Assembly: GCF_022682495.2 (NCBI RefSeq)
Contig: NW_026527544.1
Location: forward strand, 62,001-126,000
Source: Desmodus rotundus
Lineage: Eukaryota > Chordata > Mammalia > Chiroptera > Phyllostomidae
Reading direction: 5' to 3'
Length of the DNA: 64,000 nt
The notes beneath the pieces were generated by a model. It saw only the letters and a program-made list of their open reading frames with translations, had not been told where the DNA came from and made no database searches. Position 1 is the stretch's first letter, and every line of letters starts with the position of its first letter. Both the position numbers and the translations under genes were made by a program. Positions 1 through 11,261 of this stretch are shown piece by piece.

Positions 1-37
1 CGGCCTCCTGAGATAAGCGGTTTCCTAGGATACGGTT

Positions 38-60
38 TCCAAGGATACGGTTGCCTTGGA
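38..60. repeat. Inverted repeat, 7 bp arms with 9 nt loop (example)
   Basis: TCCAAGG at 38-44 and CCTTGGA at 54-60 are reverse complements separated by ATACGGTTG. The pair is present in most monomers and sits next to the 14 bp palindrome. Each monomer therefore holds two neighbouring dyads. Types H, I, J and the GTATACGG variants alter one arm or the loop length. Confidence 0.75.
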
Positions 61-64
61 TACT

Positions 65-78
65 GCATTCTAGAATGC
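65..78. repeat. 14 bp perfect palindrome in each monomer (example)
   Basis: GCATTCTAGAATGC is its own reverse complement. The flanks ACT...GGT extend the dyad to 20 bp with one T/G mismatch pair. The element recurs once per monomer in most of the array. It changes to GCGTTCTCGAATGC in type G, GTGTTCTAGAATGTGG in types C to E, GCATTCTAGAATTC in several later monomers, and GCATTCAGGAATGC in a small subfamily. It could form a short hairpin or cruciform. No function is shown. Confidence 0.85.
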
Positions 79-1470
79 GGTGTGTCAGGATCTAGAATCT
101 TGTGGTGCGGGTTCTGAGCACAACGGCCTCCTGAGATAAGCGGTTTCCTAGGATACGGTTTCCAAGGATACGGTGGCCTTGGATACTGCATTCTAGAATG
201 CGGTGTGTCAGGATCTTGCATCTTGTGGGACGGGTTCTGAGCTCTATGGTCTCTAGAGTAAGCGGTTTCCTAGGATAGGGTTTCCAGGATACAGTTGCCG
301 TGGACACGGTGTTCTAGAATGTGGTGTGTCAGGATCTAGAATATTGTTGGTCGGGTTGAGAGAATAATAGTCTACAGAAATACGCGGTTTCCTAGGATAC
401 GGACTCCAAGAATACGGTTGCCTTGCATACGGCGTTCTAGAATGTGGTGTGTCAGGATCTAGAATCTTGGGAACAGATTCTGAAAATAATGGTCTCCAGA
501 GATAAGTGGTTTCCTAGGATACGGTTTCCAAGGATACGGTTGCCTTGGATACGGTGTTCTAGAATATGGTGTAACAGGATCTAGAATCTTGTGGGACGGG
601 TTCTGAGCACAATCGTCTCCAGAGTAAGCGGTTTCCTAGGATACGGTTTGCAAGGATACGGTTGCCTTCGATACTGCGTTCTAGAATGCGGTGTGTCAGG
701 ATCTAGAATCTTGTGGTGCCGGTTTTGAGCACAATGTCCTCTTGAGATAAGCGGTTTCCTAGGATACGGTTTCCAATGATACGGTTGCCTTGGATACGGC
801 GTTCTCGAATGCGGTGTGTCAGGATCTAGAATCTTGTGTTGCGGGTTCTGAGCACAACGGCCTCCTGAGATAAGTGGTTTCCTAGGATACGGTTTCCAAG
901 GATATGGTTGCCTGGATACTGCATTCTAGAATGCGGTGTGTCAGGATCTAGAATCTTGTGGTGCGGGTTCTGAGCACAATGGCCTCCTGAGATAAGTGGT
1001 TTCCTAGGATACTGTTTCCAAGGATATGGTTGCCTTGGATACTGCATTCTAGAATGCGGTGTGTCAGGATCTAGAATCTTGTGTTGCGGGTTCTGAGCAC
1101 AATGGCCTCCAGGGTAAGCCGTTTCCTAGGATACGGTTTCCAAGGATACGGTGCCTTGGTTACTGCATTCTAGAATGCGGTGTGTCAGGATCTAGAATCT
1201 TGTGGTGCGGGTTCTGAGCACAATGGCCTCCTGAGATAAGCGGTTTCCTAGGATACGGTTTCCAAGGATACGGTTGCCTTGGATACTGCATTCTAGAATG
1301 CGGTGTGTCAGGATCTAGAATCTTGTGGTGCGTGTTCTGAGCACAACGGCCTCCTGGGTTACGCGGTTTCCTAGGATACGGTTTCCAAGGATACGGTTGC
1401 CTTGGTTACTGCATTCTAGAATGCGGTGTGTCAGGATCTAGAATCTTGTGGTGCGGGTTCTGAGCACAAC

Positions 1471-2939
1471 GGCCTCCTGAGATAAGCGGTTTCCTAGGAT
1501 ACGGTTTCCAAGGATACGGTTGCCTTGGATACTGCATTCTAGAATGCGGTGTGTCAGGATCTAGAATCTTGTGGTGCGGGTTCTGAGCACAACGGCCTCC
1601 TGAGATAAGCGGTTTCCTAGGATACGGTTTCCAAGGATACGGTGGCCTTGGATACTGCATTCTAGAATGCGGTGTGTCAGGATCTTGCATCTTGTGGGAC
1701 GGGTTCTGAGCTCTATGGTCTCTAGAGTAAGCGGTTTCCTAGGATAGGGTTTCCAGGATACAGTTGCCGTGGACACGGTGTTCTAGAATGTGGTGTGTCA
1801 GGATCTAGAATATTGTTGGTCGGGTTGAGAGAATAATAGTCTACAGGAATACGCGGTTTCCTAGGATACGGACTCCAAGAATACGGTTGCCTTGCATACG
1901 GCGTTCTAGAATGTGGTGTGTCAGGATCTAGAATCTTGGGAACAGATTCTGAAAATAATGGTCTCCAGAGATAAGTGGTTTCCTAGGATACGGTTTCCAA
2001 GGATACGGTTGCCTTGGATACGGTGTTCTAGAATATGGTGTAACAGGATCTAGAATCTTGTGGGACGGGTTCTGAGCACAATCGTCTCCAGAGTAAGCGG
2101 TTTCCTAGGATACGGTTTCCAAGGATACGGTTGCCTTCGATACTGCGTTCTAGAATGCGGTGTGTCAGGATCTAGAATCTTGTGGTGCCGGTTTTGAGCA
2201 CAATGTCCTCTTGAGATAAGCGGTTTCCTAGGATACGGTTTCCAAGGATACGGTTGCCTTGGATACGGCGTTCTCGAATGCGGTGTGTCAGGATCTAGAA
2301 TCTTGTGTTGCGGGTTCTGAGCACAACGGCCTCCTGAGATAAGTGGTTTCCTAGGATACGGTTTCCAAGGATATGGTTGCCTGGATACTGCATTCTAGAA
2401 TGCGGTGTGTCAGGATCTAGAATCTTGTGGTGCGGGTTCTGAGCACAATGGCCACCTGAGATAAGCGGTTTCCTAGGATACTGTTTCCAAGGATATGGTT
2501 GCCTTGGATACTGCATTCTAGAATGCGGTGTGTCAGGATCTAGAATCTTGTGTTGCGGGTTCTGAGCACAATGGCCTCCAGGGTAAGCCGTTTCCTAGGA
2601 TACGGTTTCCAAGGATACGGTGCCTTGGTTACTGCATTCTAGAATGCGGTGTGTCAGGATCTAGAATCTTGTGGTGCGGGTTCTGAGCACAATGGCCTCC
2701 TGAGATAAGCGGTTTCCTAGGATACGGTTTCCAAGGATACGGTTGCCTTGGATACTGCATTCTAGAATGCGGTGTGTCAGGATCTAGAATCTTGTGGTGC
2801 GTGTTCTGAGCACAACGGCCTCCTGAGATAAGCGGTTTCCTAGGATACGGTTTCCAAGGATACGGTTGCCTTGGATACTGCATTCTAGAATGCGGTGTGT
2901 CAGGATCTAGAATCTTGTGGTGCGGGTTCTGAGCACAAC
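1471..2939. repeat. HOR copy 2 (1,469 bp, L replaced by an A-like monomer)
   Basis: Same order as copy 1, but the L position (2,817-2,939) carries GAGATAAGCGG and GGATACTG like monomer A, not GGGTTACGCGG and GGTTACTG. Without the stop-generating T variant, the minus-strand frame runs across four monomers here (2,629-3,159). This looks like gene conversion or local exchange of L by A. Confidence 0.93.
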
Positions 2940-4408
2940 GGCCTCCTGAGATAAGCGGTTTCCTAGGATACGGTTTCCAAGGATACGGTTGCCTTGGATA
3001 CTGCATTCTAGAATGCGGTGTGTCAGGATCTAGAATCTTGTGGTGCGGGTTCTGAGCACAACGGCCTCCTGAGATAAGCGGTTTCCTAGGATACGGTTTC
3101 CAAGGATACGGTGGCCTTGGATACTGCATTCTAGAATGCGGTGTGTCAGGATCTTGCATCTTGTGGGACGGGTTCTGAGCTCTATGGTCTCTAGAGTAAG
3201 CGGTTTCCTAGGATAGGGTTTCCAGGATACAGTTGCCGTGGACACGGTGTTCTAGAATGTGGTGTGTCAGGATCTAGAATATTGTTGGTCGGGTTGAGAG
3301 AATAATAGTCTACAGGAATACGCGGTTTCCTAGGATACGGACTCCAAGAATACGGTTGCCTTGCATACGGCGTTCTAGAATGTGGTGTGTCAGGATCTAG
3401 AATCTTGGGAACAGATTCTGAAAATAATGGTCTCCAGAGATAAGTGGTTTCCTAGGATACGGTTTCCAAGGATACGGTTGCCTTGGATACGGTGTTCTAG
3501 AATATGGTGTAACAGGATCTAGAATCTTGTGGGACGGGTTCTGAGCACAATCGTCTCCAGAGTAAGCGGTTTCCTAGGATACGGTTTCCAAGGATACGGT
3601 TGCCTTCGATACTGCGTTCTAGAATGCGGTGTGTCAGGATCTAGAATCTTGTGGTGCCGGTTTTGAGCACAATGTCCTCTTGAGATAAGCGGTTTCCTAG
3701 GATACGGTTTCCAAGGATACGGTTGCCTTGGATACGGCGTTCTCGAATGCGGTGTGTCAGGATCTAGAATCTTGTGTTGCGGGTTCTGAGCACAACGGCC
3801 TCCTGAGATAAGTGGTTTCCTAGGATACGGTTTCCAAGGATATGGTTGCCTGGATACTGCATTCTGGAATGCGGTGTGTCAGGATCTAGAATCTTGTGGT
3901 GCGGGTTCTGAGCACAATGGCCTCCTGAGATAAGCGGTTTCCTAGGATACTGTTTCCAAGGATATGGTTGCCTTGGATACTGCATTCTAGAATGCGGTGT
4001 GTCAGGATCTAGAATCTTGTGTTGCGGGTTCTGAGCACAATGGCCTCCAGGGTAAGCCGTTTCCTAGGATACGGTTTCCAAGGATACGGTGCCTTGGTTA
4101 CTGCATTCTAGAATGCGGTGTGTCAGGATCTAGAATCTTGTGGTGCGGGTTCTGAGCACAATGGCCTCCTGAGATAAGCGGTTTCCTAGGATACGGTTTC
4201 CAAGGATACGGTTGCCTTGGATACTGCATTCTAGAATGCGGTGTGTCAGGATCTAGAATCTTGTGGTGCGTGTTCTGAGCACAACGGCCTCCTGGGTTAC
4301 GCGGTTTCCTAGGATACGGTTTCCAAGGATACGGTTGCCTTGGTTACTGCATTCTAGAATGCGGTGTGTCAGGATCTAGAATCTTGTGGTGCGGGTTCTG
4401 AGCACAAC
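2940..4408. repeat. HOR copy 3 (A-L, 1,469 bp)
   Basis: Full 12-mer with L of the GGGTTACGCGG type. H carries CATTCTGGAATGC in place of CATTCTAGAATGC, a one-base break in the palindrome. Confidence 0.94.
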
Positions 4409-5754
4409 GGCCTCCTGAGATAAGCGGTTTCCTAGGATACGGTTTCCAAGGATACGGTTGCCTTGGATACTGCATTCTAGAATGCGGTGTGTCAGGATCT
4501 AGAATCTTGTGGTGCGGGTTCTGAGCACAACGGCCTCCTGAGATAAGCGGTTTCCTAGGATACGGTTTCCAAGGATACGGTGGCCTTGGATACTGCATTC
4601 TAGAATGCGGTGTGTCAGGATCTTGCATCTTGTGGGACGGGTTCTGAGCTCTATGGTCTCTAGAGTAAGCGGTTTCCTAGGATAGGGTTTCCAGGATACA
4701 GTTGCCGTGGACACGGTGTTCTAGAATGTGGTGTGTCAGGATCTAGAATATTGTTGGTCGGGTTGAGAGAATAATAGTCTACAGGAATACGCGGTTTCCT
4801 AGGATACGGACTCCAAGAATACGGTTGCCTTGCATACGGCGTTCTAGAATGTGGTGTGTCAGGATCTAGAATCTTGGGAACAGATTCTGAAAATAATGGT
4901 CTCCAGAGATAAGTGGTTTCCTAGGATACGGTTTCCAAGGATACGGTTGCCTTGGATACGGTGTTCTAGAATATGGTGTAACAGGATCTAGAATCTTGTG
5001 GGACGGGTTCTGAGCACAATCGTCTCCAGAGTAAGCGGTTTCCTAGGATACGGTTTCCAAGGATACGGTTGCCTTCGATACTGCGTTCTAGAATGCGGTG
5101 TGTCAGGATCTAGAATCTTGTGGTGCCGGTTTTGAGCACAATGTCCTCTTGAGATAAGCGGTTTCCTAGGATACGGTTTCCAAGGATACGGTTGCCTGGA
5201 TACTGCATTCTAGAATGCGGTGTGTCAGGATCTAGAATCTTGTGGTGCGGGTTCTGAGCACAATGGCCTCCTGAGATAAGCGGTTTCCTAGGACACTGTT
5301 TCCAAGGATATGGTTGCCTTGGATACTGCATTCTAGAATGCGGTGTGTCAGGATCTAGAATCTTGTGTTGCGGGTTCTGAGCACAATGGCCTCCAGGGTA
5401 AGCCGTTTCCTAGGATACGGTTTCCAAGGATACGGTGCCTTGGTTACTGCATTCTAGAATGCGGTGTGTCAGGATCTAGAATCTTGTGGTGCGGGTTCTG
5501 AGCACAATGGCCTCCTGAGATAAGCGGTTTCCTAGGATACGGTTTCCAAGGATACGGTTGCCTTGGATACTGCATTCTAGAATGCGGTGTGTCAGGATCT
5601 AGAATCTTGTGGTGCGTGTTCTGAGCACAACGGCCTCCTGAGATACGCGGTTTCCTAGGATACGGTTTCCAAGGATACGGTTGCCTTGGTTACTGCATTC
5701 TAGAATGCGGTGTGTCAGGATCTAGAATCTTGTGGTGCGGGTTCTGAGCACAAC
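4409..5754. repeat. HOR copy 4 (11-mer, 1,346 bp, G/H hybrid)
   Basis: One monomer is missing. At 5,143-5,264 the monomer starts as G (GTCCTCTTGAG) and continues as H (GGTTGCCTGGATACTGC), so G and H are fused at matching positions and 123 bp are lost. I carries GGACACTG. L at 5,632 is the GAGATACGCGG type. Confidence 0.93.
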
Positions 5755-7223
5755 GGCCTCCTGAGATAAGTGGTTTCCTAGGATACGGTTTCCAAGGATA
5801 CGGTTGCCTTGGATACGGCGTTCTCGAATGCGGTGTGTCAGGATCTAGAATCTTGTGGTGCGGGTTCTGAGCACAACGGCCTCCTGAGATAAGCGGTTTC
5901 CTAGGATACGGTTTCCAAGGATACGGTGGCCTTGGATACTGCATTCTAGAATGCGGTGTGTCAGGATCTTGCATCTTGTGGGACGGGTTCTGAGCTCTAT
6001 GGTCTCTAGAGTAAGCGGTTTCCTAGGATAGGGTTTCCAGGATACAGTTGCCGTGGACACGGTGTTCTAGAATGTGGTGTGTCAGGATCTAGAATATTGT
6101 TGGTCGGGTTGAGAGAATAATAGTCTACAGGAATACGCGTTTTCCTAGGATACGGACTCCAAGAATACGGTTGCCTTGCATACGGCGTTCTAGAATGTGG
6201 TGTGTCAGGATCTAGAATCTTGGGAACAGATTCTGAAAATAATGGTCTCCAGAGATAAGTGGTTTCCTAGGATACGGTTTCCAAGGATACGGTTGCCTTG
6301 GATACGGTGTTCTAGAATATGGTGTAACAGGATCTAGAATCTTGTGGGACGGGTTCTGAGCACAATCGTCTCCAGAGTAAGCGGTTTCCTAGGATACGGT
6401 TTCCAAGGATACGGTTGCCTTCGATACTGCGTTCTAGAATGCGGTGTGTCAGGATCTAGAATCTTGTGGTGCCGGTTTTGAGCACAATGTCCTCTTGAGA
6501 TAAGCGGTTTCCTAGGATACGGTTTCCAAGGATACGGTTGCCTTGGATACGGCGTTCTCGAATGCGGTGTGTCAGGATCTAGAATCTTGTGTTGCGGGTT
6601 CTGAGCACAACGGCCTCCTGAGATAAGTGGTTTCCTAGGATACGGTTTCCAAGGATATGGTTGCCTGGATACTGCATTCTAGAATGCGGTGTGTCAGGAT
6701 CTAGAATCTTGTGGTGCGGGTTCTGAGCACAATGGCCTCCTGAGATAAGCGGTTTCCTAGGATACTGTTTCCAAGGATATGGTTGCCTTGGATACTGCAT
6801 TCTAGAATGCGGTGTGTCAGGATCTAGAATCTTGTGTTGCGGGTTCTGAGCACAATGGCCTCCAGGGTAAGCCGTTTCCTAGGATACGGTTTCCAAGGAT
6901 ACGGTGCCTTGGTTACTGCATTCTAGAATGCGGTGTGTCAGGATCTAGAATCTTCTGGTGCGGGTTCTGAGCACAATGGCCTCCTGAGATAAGCGGTTTC
7001 CTAGGATACGGTTTCCAAGGATACGGTTGCCTTGGATACTGCATTCTAGAATGCGGTGTGTCAGGATCTAGAATCTTGTGGTGCGTGTTCTGAGCACAAC
7101 GGCCTCCTGGGTTACGCGGTTTCCTAGGATACGGTTTCCAAGGATACGGTTGCCTTGGTTACTGCATTCTAGAATGCGGTGTGTCAGGATCTAGAATCTT
7201 GTGGTGCGGGTTCTGAGCACAAC
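5755..7223. repeat. HOR copy 5 (A-L, 1,469 bp, mosaic A)
   Basis: Full length, but monomer A (5,755-5,877) carries ATAAGTGG (as in H) and a G-like centre GGATACGGCGTTCTCGAATG. This is a patch of G/H sequence inside an A position. D carries ACGCGTTTTCC. L is of the GGGTTACGCGG type. Confidence 0.92.
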
Positions 7224-8692
7224 GGCCTCCTGAGATAAGCGGTTTCCTAGGATACGGTTTCCAAGGATACGGTTGCCTTGGATACTGCATTCTAGAATGC
7301 GGTGTGTCAGGATCTAGAATCTTGTGGTGCGGGTTCTGAGCACAACGGCCTCCTGAGATAAGCGGTTTCCTAGGATACGGTTTCCAAGGATACGGTGGCC
7401 TTGGATACTGCATTCTAGAATGCGGTGTGTCAGGATCTTGCATCTTGTGGGACGGGTTCTGAGCTCTATGGTCTCTAGAGTAAGCGGTTTCCTAGGATAG
7501 GGTTTCCAGGATACAGTTGCCGTGGACACGGTGTTCTAGAATGTGGTGTGTCAGGATCTAGAATATTGTTGGTCGGGTTGAGAGAATAATAGTCTACAGG
7601 AATACGCGGTTTCCTAGGATACGGACTCCAAGAATACGGTTGCCTTGCATACGGCGTTCTAGAATGTGGTGTGTCAGGATCTAGAATCTTGGGAACAGAT
7701 TCTGAAAATAATGGTCTCCAGAGATAAGTGGTTTCCTAGGATACGGTTTCCAAGGATACGGTTGCCTTGGATACGGTGTTCTAGAATATGGTGTAACAGG
7801 ATCTAGAATCTTGTGGGACGGGTTCTGAGCACAATCGTCTCCAGAGTAAGCGGTTTCCTAGGATACGGTTTCCAAGGATACGGTTGCCTTCGATACTGCG
7901 TTCTAGAATGCGGTGTGTCAGGATCTAGAATCTTGTGGTGCCGGTTTTGAGCACAATGTCCTCTTGAGATAAGCGGTTTCCTAGGATACGGTTTCCAAGG
8001 ATACGGTTGCCTTGGATACGGCGTTCTCGAATGCGGTGTGTCAGGATCTAGAATCTTGTGTTGCGGGTTCTGAGCACAACGGCCTCCTGAGATAAGTGGT
8101 TTCCTAGGATACGGTTTCCAAGGATATGGTTGCCTGGATACTGCATTCTAGAATGCGGTGTGTCAGGATCTAGAATCTTGTGGTGCGGGTTCTGAGCACA
8201 ATGGCCTCCTGAGATAAGCGGTTTCCTAGGATACTGTTTCCAAGGATATGGTTGCCTTGGATACTGCATTCTAGAATGCGGTGTGTCAGGATCTAGAATC
8301 TTGTGTTGCGGGTTCTGAGCACAATGGCCTCCAGGGTAAGCCGTTTCCTAGGATACGGTTTCCAAGGATACGGTGCCTTGGTTACTGCATTCTAGAATGC
8401 GGTGTGTCAGGATCTAGAATCTTGTGGTGCGGGTTCTGAGCACAATGGCCTCCTGAGATAAGCGGTTTCCTAGGATACGGTTTCCAAGGATACGGTTGCC
8501 TTGGATACTGCATTCTAGAATGCGGTGTGTCAGGATCTAGAATCTTGTGGTGCGGGTTCTGAGCACAACGGCCTCCTGAGATACGCGGTTTCCTAGGATA
8601 CGGTTTCCAAGGATACGGTTGCCTTGGTTACTGCATTCTAGAATGCGGTGTGTCAGGATCTAGAATCTTGTGGTGCGGGTTCTGAGCACAAC
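7224..8692. repeat. HOR copy 6 (A-L, 1,469 bp)
   Basis: Full 12-mer. L at 8,570 is the GAGATACGCGG type, and K ends GCGGGTTCTG instead of GCGTGTTCTG. Confidence 0.94.
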
Positions 8693-10161
8693 GGCCTCCT
8701 GAGATAAGCGGTTTCCTAGGATACGGTTTCCAAGGATACGGTTGCCTTGGATACTGCATTCTAGAATGCGGTGTGTCAGGATCTAGAATCTTGTGGTGCG
8801 GGTTCTGAGCACAACGGCCTCCTGAGATAAGCGGTTTCCTAGGATACGGTTTCCAAGGATACGGTGGCCTTGGATACTGCATTCTAGAATGCGGTGTGTC
8901 AGGATCTTGCATCTTGTGGGACGGGTTCTGAGCTCTATGGTCTCTAGAGTAAGCGGTTTCCTAGGATAGGGTTTCCAGGATACAGTTGCCGTGGACACGG
9001 TGTTCTAGAATGTGGTGTGTCAGGATCTAGAATATTGTTGGTCGGGTTGAGAGAATAATAGTCTACAGGAATACGCGGTTTCCTAGGATACGGACTCCAA
9101 GAATACGGTTGCCTTGCATACGGCGTTCTAGAATGTGGTGTGTCAGGATCTAGAATCTTGGGAACAGATTCTGAAAATAATGGTCTCCAGAGATAAGTGG
9201 TTTCCTAGGATACGGTTTCCAAGGATACGGTTGCCTTGGATACGGTGTTCTAGAATATGGTGTAACAGGATCTAGAATCTTGTGGGACGGGTTCTGAGCA
9301 CAATCGTCTCCAGAGTAAGCGGTTTCCTAGGATACGGTTTCCAAGGATACGGTTGCCTTCGATACTGCGTTCTAGAATGCGGTGTGTCAGGATCTAGAAT
9401 CTTGTGGTGCCGGTTTTGAGCACAATGTCCTCTTGAGATAAGCGGTTTCCTAGGATACGGTTTCCAAGGATACGGTTGCCTTGGATACGGCGTTCTCGAA
9501 TGCGGTGTGTCAGGATCTAGAATCTTGTGTTGCGGGTTCTGAGCACAACGGCCTCCTGAGATAAGTGGTTTCCTAGGATACGGTTTCCAAGGATATGGTT
9601 GCCTGGATACTGCATTCTAGAATGCGGTGTGTCAGGATCTAGAATCTTGTGGTGCGGGTTCTGAGCACAATGGCCTCCTGAGATAAGCGGTTTCCTAGGA
9701 TACTGTTTCCAAGGATATGGTTGCCTTGGATACTGCATTCTAGAATGCGGTGTGTCAGGATCTAGAATCTTGTGTTGCGGGTTCTGAGCACAATGGCCTC
9801 CAGGGTAAGCCGTTTCCTAGGATACGGTTTCCAAGGATACGGTGCCTTGGTTACTGCATTCTAGAATGCGGTGTGTCAGGATCTAGAATCTTGTGGTGCG
9901 GGTTCTGAGCACAATGGCCTCCTGAGATAAGCGGTTTCCTAGGATACGGTTTCCAAGGATACGGTTGCCTTGGATACTGCATTCTAGAATGCGGTGTGTC
10001 AGGATCTAGAATCTTGTGGTGCGTGTTCTGAGCACAACGGCCTCCTGGGTTACGCGGTTTCCTAGGATACGGTTTCCAAGGATACGGTTGCCTTGGTTAC
10101 TGCATTCTAGAATGCGGTGTGTCAGGATCTAGAATCTTGTGGTGCGGGTTCTGAGCACAAC
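8693..10161. repeat. HOR copy 7 (A-L, 1,469 bp)
   Basis: Full 12-mer in standard order, with L of the GGGTTACGCGG type near 10,039. Confidence 0.94.
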
Positions 10162-11261
10162 GGCCTCCTGAGATAAGCGGTTTCCTAGGATACGGTTTCC
10201 AAGGATACGGTTGCCTTGGATACTGCATTCTAGAATGCGGTGTGTCAGGATCTAGAATCTTGTGGTGCGGGTTCTGAGCACAACGGCCTCCTGAGATAAG
10301 CGGTTTCCTAGGATACGGTTTCCAAGGATACGGTGGCCTTGGATACTGCATTCTAGAATGCGGTGTGTCAGGATCTTGCATCTTGTGGGACGGGTTCTGA
10401 GCTCTATGGTCTCTAGAGTAAGCGGTTTCCTAGGATAGGGTTTCCAGGATACAGTTGCCGTGGACACGGTGTTCTAGAATGTGGTGTGTCAGGATCTAGA
10501 ATATTGTTGGTCGGGTTGAGAGAATAATAGTCTACAGGAATACGCGGTTTCCTAGGATACGGACTCCAAGAATACGGTTGCCTTGCATACGGCGTTCTAG
10601 AATGTGGTGTGTCAGGATCTAGAATCTTGGGAACAGATTCTGAAAATAATGATCTCCAGAGATAAGTGGTTTCCTAGGATACGGTTTCCAAGGATACGGT
10701 TGCCTTGGATACGGTGTTCTAGAATATGGTGTAACAGGATCTAGAATCTTGTGGGACGGATTCTGAGCACAATCGTCTCCAGAGTAAGCGGTTTCCTAGG
10801 ATACGGTTTCCAAGGATATGGTTGCCTTGGATACGGCGTTCTCGAATGCGGTGTGTCAGGATCTAGAATCTTGTGTTGCGGGTTCTGAGCACAACGGCCT
10901 CCTGAGATAAGTGGTTTCCTAGGATACGGTTTCCAAGGATATGGTTGCCTGGATACTGCATTCTAGAATGCGGTGTGTCAGGATCTAGAATCTTGTGGTG
11001 CGGGTTCTGAGCACAATGGCCTCCTGAGATAAGCGGTTTCCTAGGATACTGTTTCCAAGGATATGGTTGCCTTGGATACTGCATTCTAGAATGCGGTGTG
11101 TCAGGATCTAGAATCTTGTGTTGCGGTTTCTGAGCACAATGGCCTCCAGGGTAAGCCGTTTCCTAGGATACGGTTTCCAAGGATACGGTGCCTTGGTTAC
11201 TGCATTCTAGAATGCGGTGTGTCAGGATCTAGAATCTTGTGGTGCGGGTTCTGAGCACAAC
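10162..11261. repeat. HOR copy 8 (9-mer, 1,100 bp, F/G hybrid, no K or L)
   Basis: Order is A, B, C, D, E, F/G hybrid (10,774-10,895), H, I, J, then directly the next A at 11,262. The hybrid starts as F (CGTCTCCAGAGTAAGCGG) and continues as G (GGATACGGCGTTCTCGAATG). K and L are absent. The total loss against the 12-mer is 369 bp, or three monomers. Confidence 0.93.

Larger units (their letters stand above)
2..124. repeat. Reference monomer (type A), 123 bp
   Basis: This is a representative monomer with its internal design. From base 24 the sequence falls into consecutive 15 bp units at 24-38, 39-53, 54-68, 69-83, 84-98, 99-113 and 114-128, followed by an 18 bp unit that runs into the next monomer. 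The first three units are clear relatives (CCTAGGATACGGTTT, CCAAGGATACGGTTG, CCTTGGATACTGCAT). The later units keep the AGGAT or AGAAT core less well. The monomer therefore looks like an expanded and diverged 15 bp minisatellite. Confidence 0.85.
2..1470. repeat. HOR copy 1 (A-L, 1,469 bp)
   Basis: Full 12-mer used as the reference. Monomer starts are A 2, B 125, C 248, D 369, E 491, F 614, G 736, H 859, I 981, J 1104, K 1225 and L 1348. L is of the GGGTTACGCGG type. Private variants include TTTGCAAGG in F, CCAATGATACGG in G and ATAAGTGG in I. Confidence 0.95.

Noticed and set aside
24..60. Degenerate telomere repeat (CCTAGG, TTAGG-like)
   Set aside because: The unit is 15 bp with GGATACGG cores. 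No run of a 5-7 bp telomere motif is present.
84..124. CENP-B box near GTGGTGCGGGTTCTG
   Set aside because: The CGGG core is present, but the required TTCG and central A of the box are absent at the right spacing on both strands in the consensus monomer.
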